DNA from: Spirochaeta sp. UBA5339
GTDB taxonomy: Bacteria > Spirochaetota > Spirochaetia > DSM-2461
Direction: 5' to 3'
Assembly (NCBI GenBank): GCA_002408085.1
Contig: DHQL01000018.1
Span: 1-50,483 of the forward strand
Length of the DNA: 50,483 bases
Part shown: positions 17,034 to 24,196 of the stretch, piece by piece
Layout: the number at the start of each line of letters is the position of its first letter
Position numbering within the stretch: position 1 is the first letter of the stretch
The notes under the pieces: generated by a model
Database searches by the model: none
Told to the model about the DNA's origin: nothing
Seen by the model: only the letters and a program-made list of their open reading frames with translations
Program-made: the position numbers and the translations under genes

Positions 17034-18392
17034 TTGAAGAGACAGAAGAATGTATTAGAAACCATTCATATGATAGATAAAGAGAAGCTCGATATCAGAA
17101 CCATCACCATGGGAATATCCCTGATGGACTGTATCGACGGAGACGGAGAGAAGGCCCGGCAGAAGATCTATGACAAGATCACCAGATACGCCGAAAATCT
17201 GGTGAAAGTGGGTAATCAGATCGAGACTGAGTACGGGATTCCCATTATCAACAAACGGATCTCCGTAACCCCTATCTCCCTTATCGCCGGAGCAAGCAGC
17301 GACACAGACTATGTGGCCTACGCCAGAATTCTGGACAAGGCAGCAAGAGAGGTCGGGGTCAACTTTATCGGAGGCTTTTCCGCCCTGGTACAGAAGGGAT
17401 TCGCCAAGGGCGACCGGATTCTTATAGACTCCATCCCCCAGGCCCTGAGCGAGACAGAGCGGGTCTGCTCCTCTGTTAACCTTGCCAGCTCCAAGGCCGG
17501 TATAAACCTGGATGCCGTTGCTCAGATGGGGAAGATTATCAAAGAGACTGCGGTCCTTACAAAGGACAACGACTCCATCGGCTGTGCCAAGCTTGTTGTC
17601 TTTGCCAACGCCGTTGACGACAACCCCTTTATGGCGGGAGCCTTCCACGGTGTGGGCGAGCCCGAAGCGGTAATCAATGTGGGCGTCAGCGGTCCAGGAA
17701 CCGTCAAGCGAGCCCTTGAGAAGGTCAAAGGCCAGCCCATTCAGGAGGTGTCTGAGAATATCAAGAAGACAGCCTTCAAGATTACCCGGGCCGGCCAGCT
17801 GGTGGGCAACGAGGTCTCAAGACGTCTTGATGTTCCTTTTGGAATTCTGGACCTCTCCCTGGCCCCCACTCCCGAAGTGGGCGACAGTGTAGCCCGTATC
17901 TTTGAAGAGATCGGACTGGGGGCAGCCGGTGCCCACGGTACCACAGCAGCCCTGGCCCTCCTCAACGACGCAGTCAAGAAGGGCGGTATTATGGCCTCAT
18001 CCTCTGTGGGAGGCTTAAGCGGCGCCTTTATCCCGGTCAGTGAGGACGAGGGAATGATCAGTGCCGTTCAGAACGGTGCCCTGACCTTCGACAAGCTGGA
18101 AGCCATGACCAGTGTCTGCTCTGTTGGCCTTGATATGATAGCCATCCCCGGGGATACCCCCGACACCACCATCTCGGGCATGATTGCCGACGAGGCGGCC
18201 ATTGGTGTGATCAACAACAAGACCACCGCTGTCAGAGTCATCCCGGTACAGGGCAAGGACGTGGGAGACACCGCCGAGTTCGGAGGCCTTCTGGGCTACG
18301 CCCCCATCCTGCCGGTGAGCAAGTTCAGCTCCGCCGATTTTATAAACCGTGGCGGACGGATTCCCGCACCCATCCACAGCTTCAAGAACTAA
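17034..18392 (+). CDS. UPF0210 (PFL/DUF711) family protein
   Basis: A 452-residue protein of the UPF0210 family. It is recognised from ETIHMIDKEKLDIRTITMGIS at the N-terminus, NKRISVTPISLIAGAS near residue 77, and the long conserved Gly-rich core (PFGILDLSLAPTPEVGDSVA, then EEIGLGAAGAHGTTAALALL). Length is as expected. The fold resembles glycyl-radical-type barrels, but no catalytic role is established, so I assign none. The TTG start has GGAGG 7 nt upstream. It is co-transcribed with the ACT gene, and a hairpin terminator follows at 18420. Confidence 0.92.
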   Translation: MKRQKNVLETIHMIDKEKLDIRTITMGISLMDCIDGDGEKARQKIYDKITRYAENLVKVGNQIETEYGIPIINKRISVTPISLIAGASSDTDYVAYARILDKAAREVGVNFIGGFSALVQKGFAKGDRILIDSIPQALSETERVCSSVNLASSKAGINLDAVAQMGKIIKETAVLTKDNDSIGCAKLVVFANAVDDNPFMAGAFHGVGEPEAVINVGVSGPGTVKRALEKVKGQPIQEVSENIKKTAFKITRAGQLVGNEVSRRLDVPFGILDLSLAPTPEVGDSVARIFEEIGLGAAGAHGTTAALALLNDAVKKGGIMASSSVGGLSGAFIPVSEDEGMISAVQNGALTFDKLEAMTSVCSVGLDMIAIPGDTPDTTISGMIADEAAIGVINNKTTAVRVIPVQGKDVGDTAEFGGLLGYAPILPVSKFSSADFINRGGRIPAPIHSFKN

Positions 18393-18419
18393 AGACATCT
18401 GCAATTAAGAAGATCCATA

Positions 18420-18456
18420 CCCCTCATCCGCCATATCTGGTATTGAGGGGTTTTCT
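18420..18456 (+). terminator. intrinsic terminator after the UPF0210 gene
   Basis: CCCCTCA (18420-18426) pairs with TGAGGGG (18444-18450) and is followed by TTTTCTTT. It closes the permease/ACT/UPF0210 region. Confidence 0.75.
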
Positions 18457-18485
18457 TTATCATTTCCTGTAAGAGAATAATTAAT

Positions 18486-18514
18486 TTGACAAATGACACC
18501 ATGTCTCTTATCTT
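18486..18514 (+). promoter_or_regulatory. promoter for the SDR-TetR operon
   Basis: TTGACA (18486-18491), a 17-nt spacer and TATCTT (18509-18514). One operator copy sits in the spacer, so a bound repressor would block RNA polymerase. Confidence 0.65.
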
Positions 18515-18540
18515 TTAACTATTAAGAGACACTGTGTCTC
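18493..18540. promoter_or_regulatory. two operator copies for the TetR-type repressor
   Basis: GAGACACTGTGTCTC (18526-18540) is a perfect 15-bp inverted repeat about a central base. A related imperfect copy, ATGACACCATGTCTC, lies at 18493-18507 between the -35 and -10 boxes. The spacing between centres is 33 bp, about three helical turns. The TetR gene at the end of the operon is the likely binder. Confidence 0.65.
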
Positions 18541-18565
18541 CTAGAACATCTGGAGGTAATTTAAA

Positions 18566-19393
18566 ATGACAGATATAAAGGGAAAAACGGCTCTTGTAAC
18601 AGGGGCCTCATCGGGAATCGGAAAGTCCACAGTAGAAAGCCTGCTGAAGGAGGGGGTGACAGTCTATGCCGCCGCCCGAAGAATAGAGATGATGAAGGAT
18701 CTTGAGCAGGCGGGTGCCAGACTTGTCGCCATGGATGTAACCGATGAAAACTCCATGACAGGAGGGATCGACCTTATTTTGAAAGAGAAAGGGAGTGTGG
18801 ATATCCTTGTAAACAATGCAGGCTACGGCTCCTACGGTTCTATAGAAGATGTCCCCATGGAAGAGGCACGGCGGCAGTTTGAAGTAAACATCTTCGGCCT
18901 GGCCCGTCTTACCCAGCTGGTTCTTCCTGGAATGCGGGAGAAGGGATATGGAAAGATTATCAATATTTCCTCAATCGGAGGCAAGATCTATACCCCCTTC
19001 GGCGGCTGGTATCACGCCACAAAACACGCCCTGGAGGGACTGTCTGACTGTATGCGTCTTGAAGCAGCCCCCTTTGGTGTGGATGTCATCATCATTGAAC
19101 CCGGCGGGATTGCCACAGAGTGGGGCGCCATCTCTGCAAAGAACCTTAAAAAGACCTCCTCAGACGGAGCCTACAGCAAACAGGCTGAGATGGTTGCAGA
19201 CACCATGGCCCGTATGTATGAGAGCGGTAAGGTCAGCCCTCCTTCAGTAATCTCACGCATCATCCTGAAAGCGGTAAAAGCCCGCAGGCCGAAAACCCGC
19301 TACTCCGCAGGCTATATGTCGGGAATTGCCCTCTTTATGCGGAAGATTCTCAGCGACAGGATGTTTGACAGAATTGCCATGTCTATGGCGTAA
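18566..19393 (+). CDS. short-chain dehydrogenase/reductase (classical SDR)
   Basis: A 275-residue NAD(P)-dependent oxidoreductase. The cofactor motif TGASSGIGK is near residues 13-21, followed by AARR (position 37-40), which favours NADP. NNAGYG is near residue 87, the catalytic Ser is in NISSIGG, and YHATKH supplies Tyr and Lys. Residues 185-275 follow the pattern of SDRs with a substrate-binding C-terminal extension. GGAGG precedes the ATG. The upstream promoter holds two copies of an inverted repeat, and a TetR-type gene follows after 7 bp, so expression is probably induced by a small molecule, perhaps the substrate. The substrate is not predictable. Confidence 0.92.
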   Translation: MTDIKGKTALVTGASSGIGKSTVESLLKEGVTVYAAARRIEMMKDLEQAGARLVAMDVTDENSMTGGIDLILKEKGSVDILVNNAGYGSYGSIEDVPMEEARRQFEVNIFGLARLTQLVLPGMREKGYGKIINISSIGGKIYTPFGGWYHATKHALEGLSDCMRLEAAPFGVDVIIIEPGGIATEWGAISAKNLKKTSSDGAYSKQAEMVADTMARMYESGKVSPPSVISRIILKAVKARRPKTRYSAGYMSGIALFMRKILSDRMFDRIAMSMA

Positions 19394-19400
19394 TATCTCC

Positions 19401-20036
19401 ATGAGCTGGAAGAGAGCACGGAGCTCCGAACAGGTGGAGTTCCGTATAAAAGAGATACAGGAAGCGGCGGCAGAGGTTTTCCGCAGAGAGAGCTTTGAGA
19501 AGGTAACCATGCAGATGATTGCCTCGGAAGCCGGATTTACCAGGTCCAATCTCTACCGCTATTTCAAGACCAGAGAGGAGATCTTCCTGGCCATTTTTAC
19601 TGGAGATGCCGAAACCTGGCTGGATGACCTTACAAAGGAGTTCACGGGCCCCATGCCCCTTGAGGACTTTGTTCAGCTCTGGACCGAAGTCCTCTGCCGG
19701 CAGAAGCGGTTTCTGGAGCTCTCCCCTCTTCTGGCCCCCACACTGGAGAAGAACAGTTCTGAAGAGATTTACCTGCAGACCAAGGTGAAGATGAATGAAC
19801 TGATCTCCAGAGCTCTTCCAATTCTCAGTCAGATTCTTCCTGATTTTACCGAGCAGCAGCTGATGGACTTCTTTCTGGTTCACCAGTCCCTGGCAGCAGG
19901 ACTGAGGCCAATGACCCACTACTCCGACTGGCAGATGAAAATCCTGAAGGAGCAGGGACTGGAGCACTTTAAACTGGATTTTCCCGCATTTTACGAACAA
20001 ACCATACTCGGCTATCTGCGGGGCATAAGCTCTTAA
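19401..20036 (+). CDS. TetR/AcrR family regulator of the SDR operon
   Basis: A 211-residue protein. The N-terminal helix-turn-helix reads IKEIQEAAAEVFRRESFEKV then IASEAGFTRSNLYRYFKTREEIF (near residues 16-60), typical of TetR. The C-terminal ligand-binding part (65-211) is helical and variable. I start it at the ATG at 19401, 7 bp after the SDR stop; a longer frame from 19326 would overlap SDR and adds a non-homologous head. The ribosome site is weak, so translation is probably coupled to the SDR gene. It most likely represses the promoter at 18486-18514. Confidence 0.88.
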   Translation: MSWKRARSSEQVEFRIKEIQEAAAEVFRRESFEKVTMQMIASEAGFTRSNLYRYFKTREEIFLAIFTGDAETWLDDLTKEFTGPMPLEDFVQLWTEVLCRQKRFLELSPLLAPTLEKNSSEEIYLQTKVKMNELISRALPILSQILPDFTEQQLMDFFLVHQSLAAGLRPMTHYSDWQMKILKEQGLEHFKLDFPAFYEQTILGYLRGISS

Positions 20037-20141
20037 AGATCTGTTTTCGGGATTTTTATAGGTTTTTACAAAATTAATTCACAATTTTTCGAACAGGTTA
20101 CCATTATTAATTCAGCCAATTGATATATACTTTACCTAAGA

Positions 20142-21137
20142 GTGAATATTTTTAAAAATAACTGTAAGATCATTAAATATTCAGCGTTATTATCGTCAAT
20201 TACATTCATCTTTCTTATCCTGAACACACAGACGCTGTCTGCCTCTGAAACAGTATTCCATCAGTTTGATTCCAAAAATTCGGACGTACAGATGGAGTTA
20301 GAGGAATTCTTATATCTATCCATTTCCGTGGAGCTTTTAAAATACGAACTCTCCAGTTCCAAGATCAAGAAAGATACTGACTACACCCTTAATATCAACT
20401 ACCTGTTTGAAGACAACATCGCTCATATTGATCTTGAACTGATGGACGGCAGAAAAACACTGGCCTCGACAACCATAGACTCAGCCATAGACAGTACATT
20501 CAGAAAAACCATCAGTGAATCTGTCCGGTCAATGATGGAAGATGCCGAACGTGAGGAGACAGAAACAGAAGAGAGGGCCGCAACCATTAAGGATGTGATT
20601 GACCTGGAGGAGTCAAAACCCTATGTTTCCTCAAGGGGATATATGAGCCAGAAGAACAGCTTCGGTATCGAAGCCTCCGTGGCTCCGGGAGCCCAGGTCT
20701 ACCTCTGGGAGTTTTCCGACTACGTCACATGGGGACTCAATGCCAGAGCCAGCCTCTCCTTTATGTGGCTCAGACAGAAACAGGTCTTCGGACTCTCTCT
20801 GACCGCCTGGGGAGGTTACGGGTTTAACGGAGATTTTACCGAGGGAGGCCCCCTCTACCTGAGTACCGTGGGAGGACGGTTTACATGGGGTCTCAGAACC
20901 GGTGCAGCACAGTTTATCGCCCTATACACAGAGGGAGGAATAGCTCCTCTCTTTCTGGTTAAAGACAGCAACGTACTCATTCAGACATGTCCCTACTTTG
21001 AAGCGGGTGTGGATTTCAGAGTTGCCAAGATTCTGAATTTCTTTATAGATCTCAGCGTCGGATACAAAACCATATTCGAGGCGGATCTGATTATTTCAAG
21101 TATAGAACCTTCGGTTTCTATCAGTTTCGAGTTGTAA
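20142..21137 (+). CDS. exported protein with C-terminal beta-barrel-like region (cassette 2)
   Basis: A 331-residue protein starting at GTG, with a signal peptide (YSALLSSITFIFLILNTQTLSAS). The N-terminal part (35-150) alternates strands and helices, with TDYTLNINYLFEDNIAHIDL followed by a helix and an acidic stretch EREETETEE. The C-terminal part (165-331) is rich in Gly/aromatic amphipathic strands such as VTWGLNARASLSFMWL and ends EPSVSISFEL. Overall plan, order and last strand resemble the protein at 13231-14238. It precedes a lipoprotein gene by 2 bp. An outer-membrane location is inferred. The GTG has only a poor ribosome site. Confidence 0.68.
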   Translation: MNIFKNNCKIIKYSALLSSITFIFLILNTQTLSASETVFHQFDSKNSDVQMELEEFLYLSISVELLKYELSSSKIKKDTDYTLNINYLFEDNIAHIDLELMDGRKTLASTTIDSAIDSTFRKTISESVRSMMEDAEREETETEERAATIKDVIDLEESKPYVSSRGYMSQKNSFGIEASVAPGAQVYLWEFSDYVTWGLNARASLSFMWLRQKQVFGLSLTAWGGYGFNGDFTEGGPLYLSTVGGRFTWGLRTGAAQFIALYTEGGIAPLFLVKDSNVLIQTCPYFEAGVDFRVAKILNFFIDLSVGYKTIFEADLIISSIEPSVSISFEL

Positions 21138-21139
21138 AA

Positions 21140-21808
21140 ATGAAAAAGATATTATATTTAACAGTTTTAATAATTTTAATGGCTTCCGGATGCCAGCAGT
21201 TTTCGGTTCTGGGCGAGTTTAAGCTGACGACTTCAAATACAGATACTACTGATGCATTAACCCTGGATATTGAAAAAACTAGAGCCCTTCAATACGAACC
21301 AATTGAATTGACTCCCAGCGGCGGCACTCCTCCCTATTACTACTCAGTAGCCGATAATGATCTGTACTATTTGGATCCCTGGAATGATATAGGCACCTTC
21401 TCAGGAAACAGTTTCATCCCGGCAGCTTCTGTAGGAAAAGTTGATATTATCCTTAAGGACAGTTTGAACAGGTCTGTAAGAAAGGAGCTGATCATAAGAC
21501 CTCCGTCACCAGCTATTGTTCAGCCTGGAATAGGTGAAGATGTTGTGACTGTTGATAGTATAGTGATTGAATGGACTATAGACGATAGTGCAGACCAGGA
21601 GGATATGATCAGTAGTTTTATAATCACTCGAACCAACGAAAGCAATGTGAAAACAGAAATATCAGTAAGTAATAGTGAAAGAAACTATGTAGATTCGGGA
21701 TTAGGAAACGGGACTTATAGATATTATATCACATCAAAAGCACAGGCTAATAACTATTATATGTCAATATCTTCAGATGAAATTGAAATAACAGTTGCTG
21801 TACCATAA
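21140..21808 (+). CDS. Ig-like lipoprotein (cassette 2)
   Basis: A 222-residue protein with a lipoprotein signal (ILYLTVLIILMASGC). The mature start CQQFSVLGEFKL parallels CRQPFTLKGSL of the lipoprotein at 11330-13201. An Ig-like domain with SGGTPPYYYSVADND is followed by a fibronectin-like segment (VEWTI region to YRYYITSKAQANNYY). It lacks the CARDB-like repeats of the larger relative, so it is a short form of the same protein type. It lies 2 bp after the barrel-type gene and ends 1 bp from the convergent coiled-coil gene. The codons are more A/T-rich than in the flanking genes. Confidence 0.75.
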   Translation: MKKILYLTVLIILMASGCQQFSVLGEFKLTTSNTDTTDALTLDIEKTRALQYEPIELTPSGGTPPYYYSVADNDLYYLDPWNDIGTFSGNSFIPAASVGKVDIILKDSLNRSVRKELIIRPPSPAIVQPGIGEDVVTVDSIVIEWTIDDSADQEDMISSFIITRTNESNVKTEISVSNSERNYVDSGLGNGTYRYYITSKAQANNYYMSISSDEIEITVAVP

Positions 21809-21809
21809 C

Positions 21810-22697
21810 TCAGTCCTGAGTAAACTGCTCCATCACCCCCAGCACCTCTCCATAAGCCTCCTGGGCCCCCTTGGAGTGCTCAATACCCCTTACGGTTTCC
21901 ACATACTCCGAGAGGTCGGTTCCCAGGCTGGGATACTGTTCCCTGATTTCAGGGAGGCTCAGGATGACACCCACTAATTCGTATCTGGTAAGAAGTTTGA
22001 TATCCATCACATCGCTGCCCTCAAGGGCAGTATATCTATTTTCCACCAATTCACGAAGGCCTGAAAGCTCGGCAGTCAGGGCGGCCTGTTCTCTGTTTTT
22101 CAGATAGACCTCCCGCTCAAAGCGGCTTGTGTCTGCTTTCAGGATCTCTTCCAGGGTAATATTGTCAGCCACTAGAATGGATATCTGATCCCGGAGCTGT
22201 TCATTCTCGATACGGGCTTCCTGCTCACTCTTCTTCAGGGCGATAAGTTCCTGACGGTTGAAATTATCCGAGAGGGAGAGGCGCCTTACCAGAACAGGTG
22301 TGGCTTCTTCTCCCGATGCAACTGCAGCCTCTGCCGATTCAAGGGGAATATCGAGGGTCATCTGATCGAGAATGTTATCCCTCTCCTGTTCTGCAGTTCT
22401 TATTCGCTCTTCAATCTCCCTGAGAGCTTCACTGCCGAAGGCCTGCCTCTTCAGTGTTTCATACTGCTCTCTCAGATGTTTGATTTCACGGTTTTTACTT
22501 TCAAGCTCCTCTTCAGCCTGACTTTTCATAATCTGAAGGAGGTGCCACTCGGTGGTTATATAGCGATTCTCTCTGAGGGAGGCATCCTGGATTCTGTTCT
22601 GATACACTCTCAGTCCGGCATAGGTAATTGAGGTTCCCGCGGCGAGTAGGATAATATTATAGACAAGAATCATGCGGAACGTTTTATCAAGATGCAA
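21810..22697 (-). CDS. membrane-anchored coiled-coil protein (cassette 2)
   Basis: About 295 residues from a TTG at 22697, chosen because AGGGGAG lies 8 nt upstream; the frame is open 60 bp further to 22757 without a ribosome site. One membrane helix (MILVYNIILLAAGTSITYAGL) lies near the N-terminus and a Glu/Arg-rich coiled coil covers about residues 45-230. The C-terminal block EQYPSLGTDLSEYVETVRGI matches the end of the coiled-coil protein at 9664-11349. There is no TPR-like part, so it is a short relative. The gene is divergent from the HD-GYP sensor and convergent with the lipoprotein, exactly as in cassette 1. Confidence 0.75.
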   Translation of the reverse strand: MHLDKTFRMILVYNIILLAAGTSITYAGLRVYQNRIQDASLRENRYITTEWHLLQIMKSQAEEELESKNREIKHLREQYETLKRQAFGSEALREIEERIRTAEQERDNILDQMTLDIPLESAEAAVASGEEATPVLVRRLSLSDNFNRQELIALKKSEQEARIENEQLRDQISILVADNITLEEILKADTSRFEREVYLKNREQAALTAELSGLRELVENRYTALEGSDVMDIKLLTRYELVGVILSLPEIREQYPSLGTDLSEYVETVRGIEHSKGAQEAYGEVLGVMEQFTQD

Positions 22698-22745
22698 ATA
22701 GGATACTCCCCTGTAATTTTGATTATGATTATCAAAACATCTAAA

Positions 22746-22753
22746 ATTATAGT
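22746..22753. promoter_or_regulatory. overlapping divergent -10-like boxes (cassette 2)
   Basis: ATTATAGT gives TATAAT on the minus strand (22751-22746) and TATAGT on the plus strand (22748-22753). The -35 regions are poor. It is noted because the same arrangement occurs at 9600-9607 in cassette 1. Confidence 0.3.
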
Positions 22754-22765
22754 ACAATTTAATCC

Positions 22766-24157
22766 GTGAAAGGATTCCTTGGTATACGCTACTCTCTAAT
22801 TCTAATGCTTCTTCCTCTCATAGTCATTATTATAATTCTGACAAGTCTGTTCAGTGTTCTTGAGGCAAGGTCCGCCATGACCCTTCTGGCCAACAGGCAT
22901 CTGGCCTACAAATCCGAAGAATTAAGAGACTTTGCCTACAGCGAATGGGAGACCATCAGGACTCTGGGACTGGAAGAGAATGAGGAGCTCAAGGGCATAG
23001 TGGAGGAGTCGATCCTATCCTTCTCCCGCTCCCTGTTGAGAGAAAGGTCTGAGAGCATCTACTTCTTTGATTCTGAGAAGAATCTCATTCTTGAGCTGAC
23101 TCTTGAGTCATCTGGAAGTGAAGTCTCCTCTAACCTTGATATGACCGCCGCCGGTTTTAATCCGGGGTGGACCAGCTTTTCCTCTGATGGAGAGGAACGG
23201 GTGGGGATTCTGTTCGAATATACTCCCCTGGACTGGTACATCCTCTTCAGCGATATGAGCGAGACCTTCTTTTCCGAAATCAGGAATATTCAGAAAAACA
23301 GCCTTATTATTCTGCTGATTGCCATTGCCGCAGTTCTGATTCTGACACCCCAGTCTGTGAAACCGATTATCCGTCATGTGGAAGATCTATCCGCAGCGGC
23401 CCTTGATATAACAGAAAACCTGGACCTGTCCAGACGTGTGGAGAGGATTCCCAATGATGAAACAGGCCTCCTGGCTGAGAGGTTCAACTCCATGCTGGAA
23501 GCCCTTCAGCAGAGCAATGTAGAGCTGGAAGAGAAGAGACGGGAGGAGCAGGAAGCCAGGGAAGCCGCAGAGGCGCAGGAGAGGGAGGCCCTCTTTCTGC
23601 TGAGCCGGATTTCGGACATCAGAGATGAGAATACAGGGAACCACCTCAAGCGGATCGGTCTTTATTCTCAGCATGTTGGAAAACTGCTGAACCTTCCTGC
23701 CGAAGAACAGGATGTCCTTCTTCATGCAGCCCCTCTCCATGATATCGGGAAGATAGGAGTCCCCGATGCCATACTGCTGAAACCGGCCAGACTGAGTGAT
23801 GAAGAGTATGCTCAGATGAAGCTTCATACAAGTATTGGCTTTGAATTGCTGAAATCCAGCCGGAGCCGTTTTTTAAGAGAGGGCGGAGTGATAGCTCAGA
23901 GCCATCATGAAAGATGGGACGGCAGCGGTTATCCTGCGGGACTGAAGGGAGAGGATATCCCCCTCTACGGAAGAATCGTCAGTATTGTGGATGTCTTCGA
24001 TGCACTCCTTTCAGAACGTCCCTACAAGAAACCCTTTACCAGAGACAAGGCCTATGAGCTGATTGAAGCCCAGAAGGGTATCCACTTCGATCCTGCACTC
24101 ACTGAGCTGTTCCTGGCCAACTTTAAAATCTTCTGTGAAATGCATAGGGATAACTGA
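22766..24157 (+). CDS. membrane sensor with HAMP and HD-GYP phosphodiesterase (cassette 2)
   Basis: A 463-residue protein: a membrane helix (8-28), an extracytoplasmic sensor, a second helix near 175-195, HAMP to about 245, a short coiled coil, and HD-GYP near 285-455. The catalytic residues are intact: HAAPLHDIGKIG near residue 325, then QSHHERWDGSGYPAGLKGEDIP, and DVFDAL. HD-GYP enzymes hydrolyse cyclic di-GMP to pGpG or GMP. The sensor half resembles that of the cyclase at 7920-9578 (compare ANRHLAYKSEEL with ATKHLSFKSGIL). The start is GTG without a clear ribosome site. Its partner genes are the barrel-type, lipoprotein and coiled-coil genes upstream. Confidence 0.92.
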   Translation: MKGFLGIRYSLILMLLPLIVIIIILTSLFSVLEARSAMTLLANRHLAYKSEELRDFAYSEWETIRTLGLEENEELKGIVEESILSFSRSLLRERSESIYFFDSEKNLILELTLESSGSEVSSNLDMTAAGFNPGWTSFSSDGEERVGILFEYTPLDWYILFSDMSETFFSEIRNIQKNSLIILLIAIAAVLILTPQSVKPIIRHVEDLSAAALDITENLDLSRRVERIPNDETGLLAERFNSMLEALQQSNVELEEKRREEQEAREAAEAQEREALFLLSRISDIRDENTGNHLKRIGLYSQHVGKLLNLPAEEQDVLLHAAPLHDIGKIGVPDAILLKPARLSDEEYAQMKLHTSIGFELLKSSRSRFLREGGVIAQSHHERWDGSGYPAGLKGEDIPLYGRIVSIVDVFDALLSERPYKKPFTRDKAYELIEAQKGIHFDPALTELFLANFKIFCEMHRDN

Positions 24158-24161
24158 AGTC

Positions 24162-24184
24162 CCCTGCCCGGCTGCCGGGCAGGG
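24162..24184. terminator. perfect 10-bp hairpin between convergent genes
   Basis: CCCTGCCCGG (24162-24171), loop CTG, CCGGGCAGGG (24175-24184). It is very stable but lacks a T-run on either strand, so it could be a weak bidirectional terminator or an mRNA 3'-end protector for the HD-GYP and flavoprotein messages. Confidence 0.5.
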
Positions 24185-24196
24185 AGAAAACTCATA

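Noticed and set aside
18420..18540. SDR promoter inverted repeats as a mobile-element end or attachment site
   Set aside because: There is no transposase or integrase and no target duplication; the repeats fit a TetR operator pair better.
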